DNA from: Byssochlamys sp. IMV 00236
Lineage: Eukaryota; Ascomycota; Eurotiomycetes; Eurotiales; Thermoascaceae
Direction of reading: 5' to 3'
NCBI GenBank assembly: GCA_001931875.2
Contig: MSJH02000453.1
Coordinates: 1 to 19,137, forward strand
DNA length: 19,137 nucleotides
The notes under the pieces were generated by a model. The model worked only from the letters and a program-made list of their open reading frames with translations, was not told the origin of the DNA and did no database searches. Positions 17,055 to 19,137 of this stretch are shown here, piece by piece (position 1 is the stretch's first letter; each line of letters opens with the position of its first letter). Both the position numbers and the translations under genes were made by a program.

Positions 17055-18293
17055 CTAGATTTTTGGTTGAGAAAGATGATGAGTGTGTTGTTGTAGTTTA
17101 TAGAGTATACAGAGAGTTCTATTGAGATTGGCCAATCCTTGTTCTAGCTGCAGGGCACGATAGACCTTGAGAAGCGAGTGCGTGGCAAATTCAAACATCT
17201 GGGTTCTATGAGCATGCATCAAACGAGCATTATTGAGCATGTTTGAGTAATAATCAAGGCCAACCTGGCCAAAATGATCAGCAAGTCTAGACACGGAGGT
17301 AGACCAGATATTTCTTGGCTTTTTATGCTTCAAAATCTGTGGCCAATCCCAGCCAGCGGGTTCAAACTGAGGCTGAGCCATGTTGAACAAGATGGTCTCT
17401 TGTTCATCGACCAAAACGACAGACTTGCGACGCTCGAGAAAAGAGGAACCAGCCTCTGAATCGATGGGCAGACTTGTGGGGTAATTGAGAATGACTGAAC
17501 GAGGACGATGATGATAGACCTGACGCACGAATTGCTGGATATCTGCAATGACATCGCCTTCTTCAGGCTGATCAAAGACTCTGTGATAACTACCAGCCAT
17601 TCGAGCAAGGTTCTGAGCGGCATTTTCCTGAAACACCTGACTGAAATCATGAGCAACGTGGTTGAGCAGAGCCTTTCTTGTCTCGTCCGACACATGAGAT
17701 TCAAACACGATGTAGTATTTACCGATCGAGCTAAAACCAAGTCCGAGAGCAGTCAAATGCGATCGTGTTACCTTGATAACGCGATATTCGTTGGAGGCAG
17801 ACAGGATAGAGAGCACAATGTTTTCGACATCTCGTCTACGATGCTTCCAGTCGTTTCGAAGGCCCTTGAGAGCCGCTAGCAGGTCCGTTAAATCATCATG
17901 TGCCTGTCCGTACACCTCGAGTCGTGCACTGAGAGAAGCAATCTGGTCAAAGTACTGAATGCGCTCTGTATCATCAGACAAGGTCCGTATGGACTGTTGA
18001 TCCAGTTGATGCTTGTATCTATCACGCAGGGTGTGAACCCAGTCGATCAAATTGTGCCAATCATTTGCATGCACAGGCAGTTGTTGATGGTCAATCACAG
18101 CCTTTGCCATTCTGATAGCTTGATGTTGTTCTGACTTGTTGAGTAAACCTAGTTTTTGACAGAGTTCTATTTGTTCATGAGAGCATATGACTTGAAAGGA
18201 TTCAATGAGCGAAGAATGAAGATCGTCTGGATAAGGTGAATTATGAATGTCATGACTAGGTGAAGTAGGTATAGGTGTCATGGTGGATATCAT
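17055..18293 (-). CDS. Unrecognised 412-residue protein
   Basis: One long uninterrupted exon has coding-like composition throughout. I do not recognise the family. The first 25 residues are Pro/Ser/Thr-rich (STMTPIPTSPSHD), after which the protein is predominantly helical. It contains a charged, coiled-coil-like segment (about 100-160, with RLEVYGQAHDDLTDLLAALKGLRNDWKHRR). A mixed hydrophobic region follows (YRVIKVTRSHLTALGLGF, about 172-190). Near 285-310 there is a strand-like LERRKSVVLVDEQETILFN. The C-terminal helices (about 340-405) are rich in Leu, His and Asn. No signal peptide, transmembrane segment or catalytic motif is evident. A second Met at residue 5 could be the start. It may be a fungal-lineage adaptor or scaffold, but that is only a guess. 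Confidence 0.82.
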   Translation of the reverse strand: MISTMTPIPTSPSHDIHNSPYPDDLHSSLIESFQVICSHEQIELCQKLGLLNKSEQHQAIRMAKAVIDHQQLPVHANDWHNLIDWVHTLRDRYKHQLDQQSIRTLSDDTERIQYFDQIASLSARLEVYGQAHDDLTDLLAALKGLRNDWKHRRRDVENIVLSILSASNEYRVIKVTRSHLTALGLGFSSIGKYYIVFESHVSDETRKALLNHVAHDFSQVFQENAAQNLARMAGSYHRVFDQPEEGDVIADIQQFVRQVYHHRPRSVILNYPTSLPIDSEAGSSFLERRKSVVLVDEQETILFNMAQPQFEPAGWDWPQILKHKKPRNIWSTSVSRLADHFGQVGLDYYSNMLNNARLMHAHRTQMFEFATHSLLKVYRALQLEQGLANLNRTLCILYKLQQHTHHLSQPKI

Positions 18294-18440
18294 TTTTATA
18301 TTAATAAGTATATTTACACAAAAGAGAGAGAAAGAAAAAGGTTGAAAAAAGTAAAAGAAGAAGGAGAAGGACCAGAACTAGTTTTATAGTCAAAAAGAGA
18401 GTTGCATTACAGCGTGCTACACCTTGTGAAATGTAGTAAT

Positions 18441-18450
18441 GATTTATATA
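18441..18450 (-). promoter_or_regulatory. Possible TATA box of the 412-residue protein gene
   Basis: On the minus strand this reads TATATAAATC, about 150 nt before the start codon at 18293. The distance is somewhat long, so the assignment is tentative. Confidence 0.3.
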
Positions 18451-18750
18451 AGAGGGTGTAAAGATATGAAATGGCATTCCACACACACACACAAGTATAC
18501 ATTTATAAGCATGCATCCCCTTTATCTTCTCCTTTACATATAAAACCGTTTATATTTAAAAGAATTTTTTGCTTTATCTTTATTATTTACACTTTATACT
18601 TTCATGATCCACGTTGTTCAAAAAAGCAACTAAGCCTTTACGCGTGCACACTTTTTATATGAAATATTTGAGAATTGAGATTAAAACAAAGGGAATAAAA
18701 CGAGAAAGAATGAGTGAGTGAGTGAATTCTTGATCATTAAATAAACACGT

Positions 18751-18797
18751 AAAGAGAGAGAGAGAGAGAAAGAGAAAGAGGGAGGGAGAGAGAGAGA
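18751..18797 (+). repeat. GA-rich purine tract
   Basis: A run of GA dinucleotides is interrupted by a few A and G insertions (AAAGAGAGAG, AGAAAGAGAA, GGAGGGAGAG). It is purely purine on the plus strand apart from the final base or two. Confidence 0.85.
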
Positions 18798-18910
18798 TGC
18801 CTGTGTTGAACCCTTTGCTAATTCTATTGGCTTTACCTTTGTGGTCTGATTATTTTGTACAGTGTACAACGCAATGATCGAATTGACATTGTGTAAGGCA
18901 AACTTTAATA

Positions 18911-19108
18911 TCAGCAGCCAATGTGGTTATAAACCTGTTCATGGTTGCGCATTGCTTTTAGTTTTAATTTTTCATTCTCTCTCTCTCTCTTTGCTTGTAA
19001 TTTATTAATGTGCCTTTCTTTCATGGTAATTTCATGTGATTGCCTTGTAAAACGCCTTTTATCTAATAGACGTACTGACAACTGTGAATACACCTTTTCT
19101 GTCAGAGT
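18911..19108 (-). CDS. Probable last exon of a gene cut by the right edge (partial)
   Basis: On the minus strand a frame of 65 codons plus TGA (18911-18913) begins directly after TTTCTTATAG, a good 3' splice site; upstream of that site the frame is closed by the TAG of the acceptor itself. The encoded residues are strongly basic and charged (TLTEKVYSQLSVRLLDKRRF, then KERHINKLQAKRERENEKLK), consistent with a coiled-coil or nucleic-acid-binding C-terminus, ending in NHIGC. A phase-0 acceptor is assumed. The product cannot be named. The CT repeat at 18975-18990 encodes the Arg-Glu repeats, so a chance frame over simple sequence is the main alternative. Confidence 0.45.
   Translation of the reverse strand, partial: TLTEKVYSQLSVRLLDKRRFTRQSHEITMKERHINKLQAKRERENEKLKLKAMRNHEQVYNHIGC
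18975..18990 (+). repeat. Short CT dinucleotide repeat
   Basis: Eight CT units are visible. On the minus strand they fall inside the candidate terminal exon, where they encode alternating Arg and Glu. Confidence 0.8.
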
Positions 19109-19117
19109 CTATAAGAA

Positions 19118-19137
19118 ATATATATATATATATATAT
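19118..19137. repeat. AT dinucleotide repeat at the right edge
   Basis: At least ten AT units run off the end of the window. If the partial gene is real, they lie within its intron. Confidence 0.85.

Larger units (their letters stand above)
18294..18910. other. Intergenic region with a GA-rich simple repeat
   Basis: No gene was recognised. It lies upstream of the minus-strand 412-residue protein gene and downstream of the partial gene at the right edge. It holds a TATA-like element at 18441-18450, a (TGAG)4 repeat at 18711-18726 and the purine tract at 18751-18797. Small open frames here mainly translate the repeats. Confidence 0.55.

Noticed and set aside
17330..17740. Second minus-strand frame within the 412-residue protein gene
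   Set aside because: It is an alternative frame with random-looking Ser/Arg/Leu composition, lying inside a longer, better frame.
18751..18797. Purine tract as an origin or recombination site
   Set aside because: Only a simple GA repeat is visible; there is no conserved element to support either role.
1..19137. tRNA, rRNA, CRISPR array, insertion sequence or prophage
   Set aside because: No cloverleaf or T-arm signature, no spaced direct repeats, no transposase or terminal inverted repeats, and the genes are intron-containing and eukaryotic.

Overview
The window looks like nuclear DNA of a filamentous fungus, most likely an early-diverging one (Mucoromycota, probably Mucorales). This rests on AT-rich intergenic DNA with long homopolymer runs, protein-coding genes split by very short GT-AG introns (27 inferred, 42 to 79 nt), AATAAA-type poly(A) signals, and typically fungal proteins (a Bem1-type polarity scaffold, an EF-hand MscS channel, Per1). 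No bacterial, viral, transposon, CRISPR, rRNA or tRNA signal was seen. The phylum-level assignment is inference from gene character, not from a search.

Layout, left to right. (1) 524-2212 (+), a four-exon FAD/NAD(P)-binding amine-oxidase-like flavoprotein. (2) 2277-3206 (+), PER1/PGAP3, the ER GPI-anchor lipid-remodelling protein, only 64 nt downstream. (3) 3207-4489, 1.3 kb without a gene. (4) 4490-7472 (+), a seven-exon MscS-family mechanosensitive channel with an EF-hand. (5) 7569-8965 (-), a Bem1-type scaffold (SH3-SH3-PX-PB1). (6) 9183-10970 (+), a membrane-anchored protein whose N-terminal half reads as a degenerate septin-like G domain. (7) 10989-12126 (-), cytosolic-type NAD-dependent glycerol-3-phosphate dehydrogenase. 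(8) 13035-14510 (+), choline/ethanolamine phosphotransferase. (9) 14535-16316 (-), 26S proteasome lid subunit Rpn3. (10) 16440-17038 (+), a small U1-type zinc-finger protein. (11) 17055-18293 (-), an unrecognised 412-residue protein. (12) 18911-19108 (-), the probable last exon of a gene running off the right edge.

From about 4.5 kb rightward the genes alternate strand in convergent and divergent pairs. Four convergent pairs have only 96, 18, 24 and 16 nt between stop codons, so their 3' UTRs should overlap. Three divergent pairs share promoter regions of 217, 908 and 123 nt.

Functionally this is mostly core eukaryotic machinery. Several members touch membranes and lipids: the dehydrogenase makes glycerol-3-phosphate, the phosphotransferase finishes PE/PC synthesis, and Per1 remodels GPI lipids. 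The Bem1-like scaffold and the septin-like protein, which share a divergent promoter, may both belong to the cell-polarity/cortex toolkit. The most unusual item is the septin-like protein: it keeps the septin-type layout but has lost all recognisable nucleotide-binding motifs, and it has a transmembrane segment followed by a sequon-containing, probably lumenal domain.

Exon boundaries were inferred by eye from splice-site motifs, reading-frame continuity and protein-family continuity. They sum to intact frames but have not been checked against transcripts.
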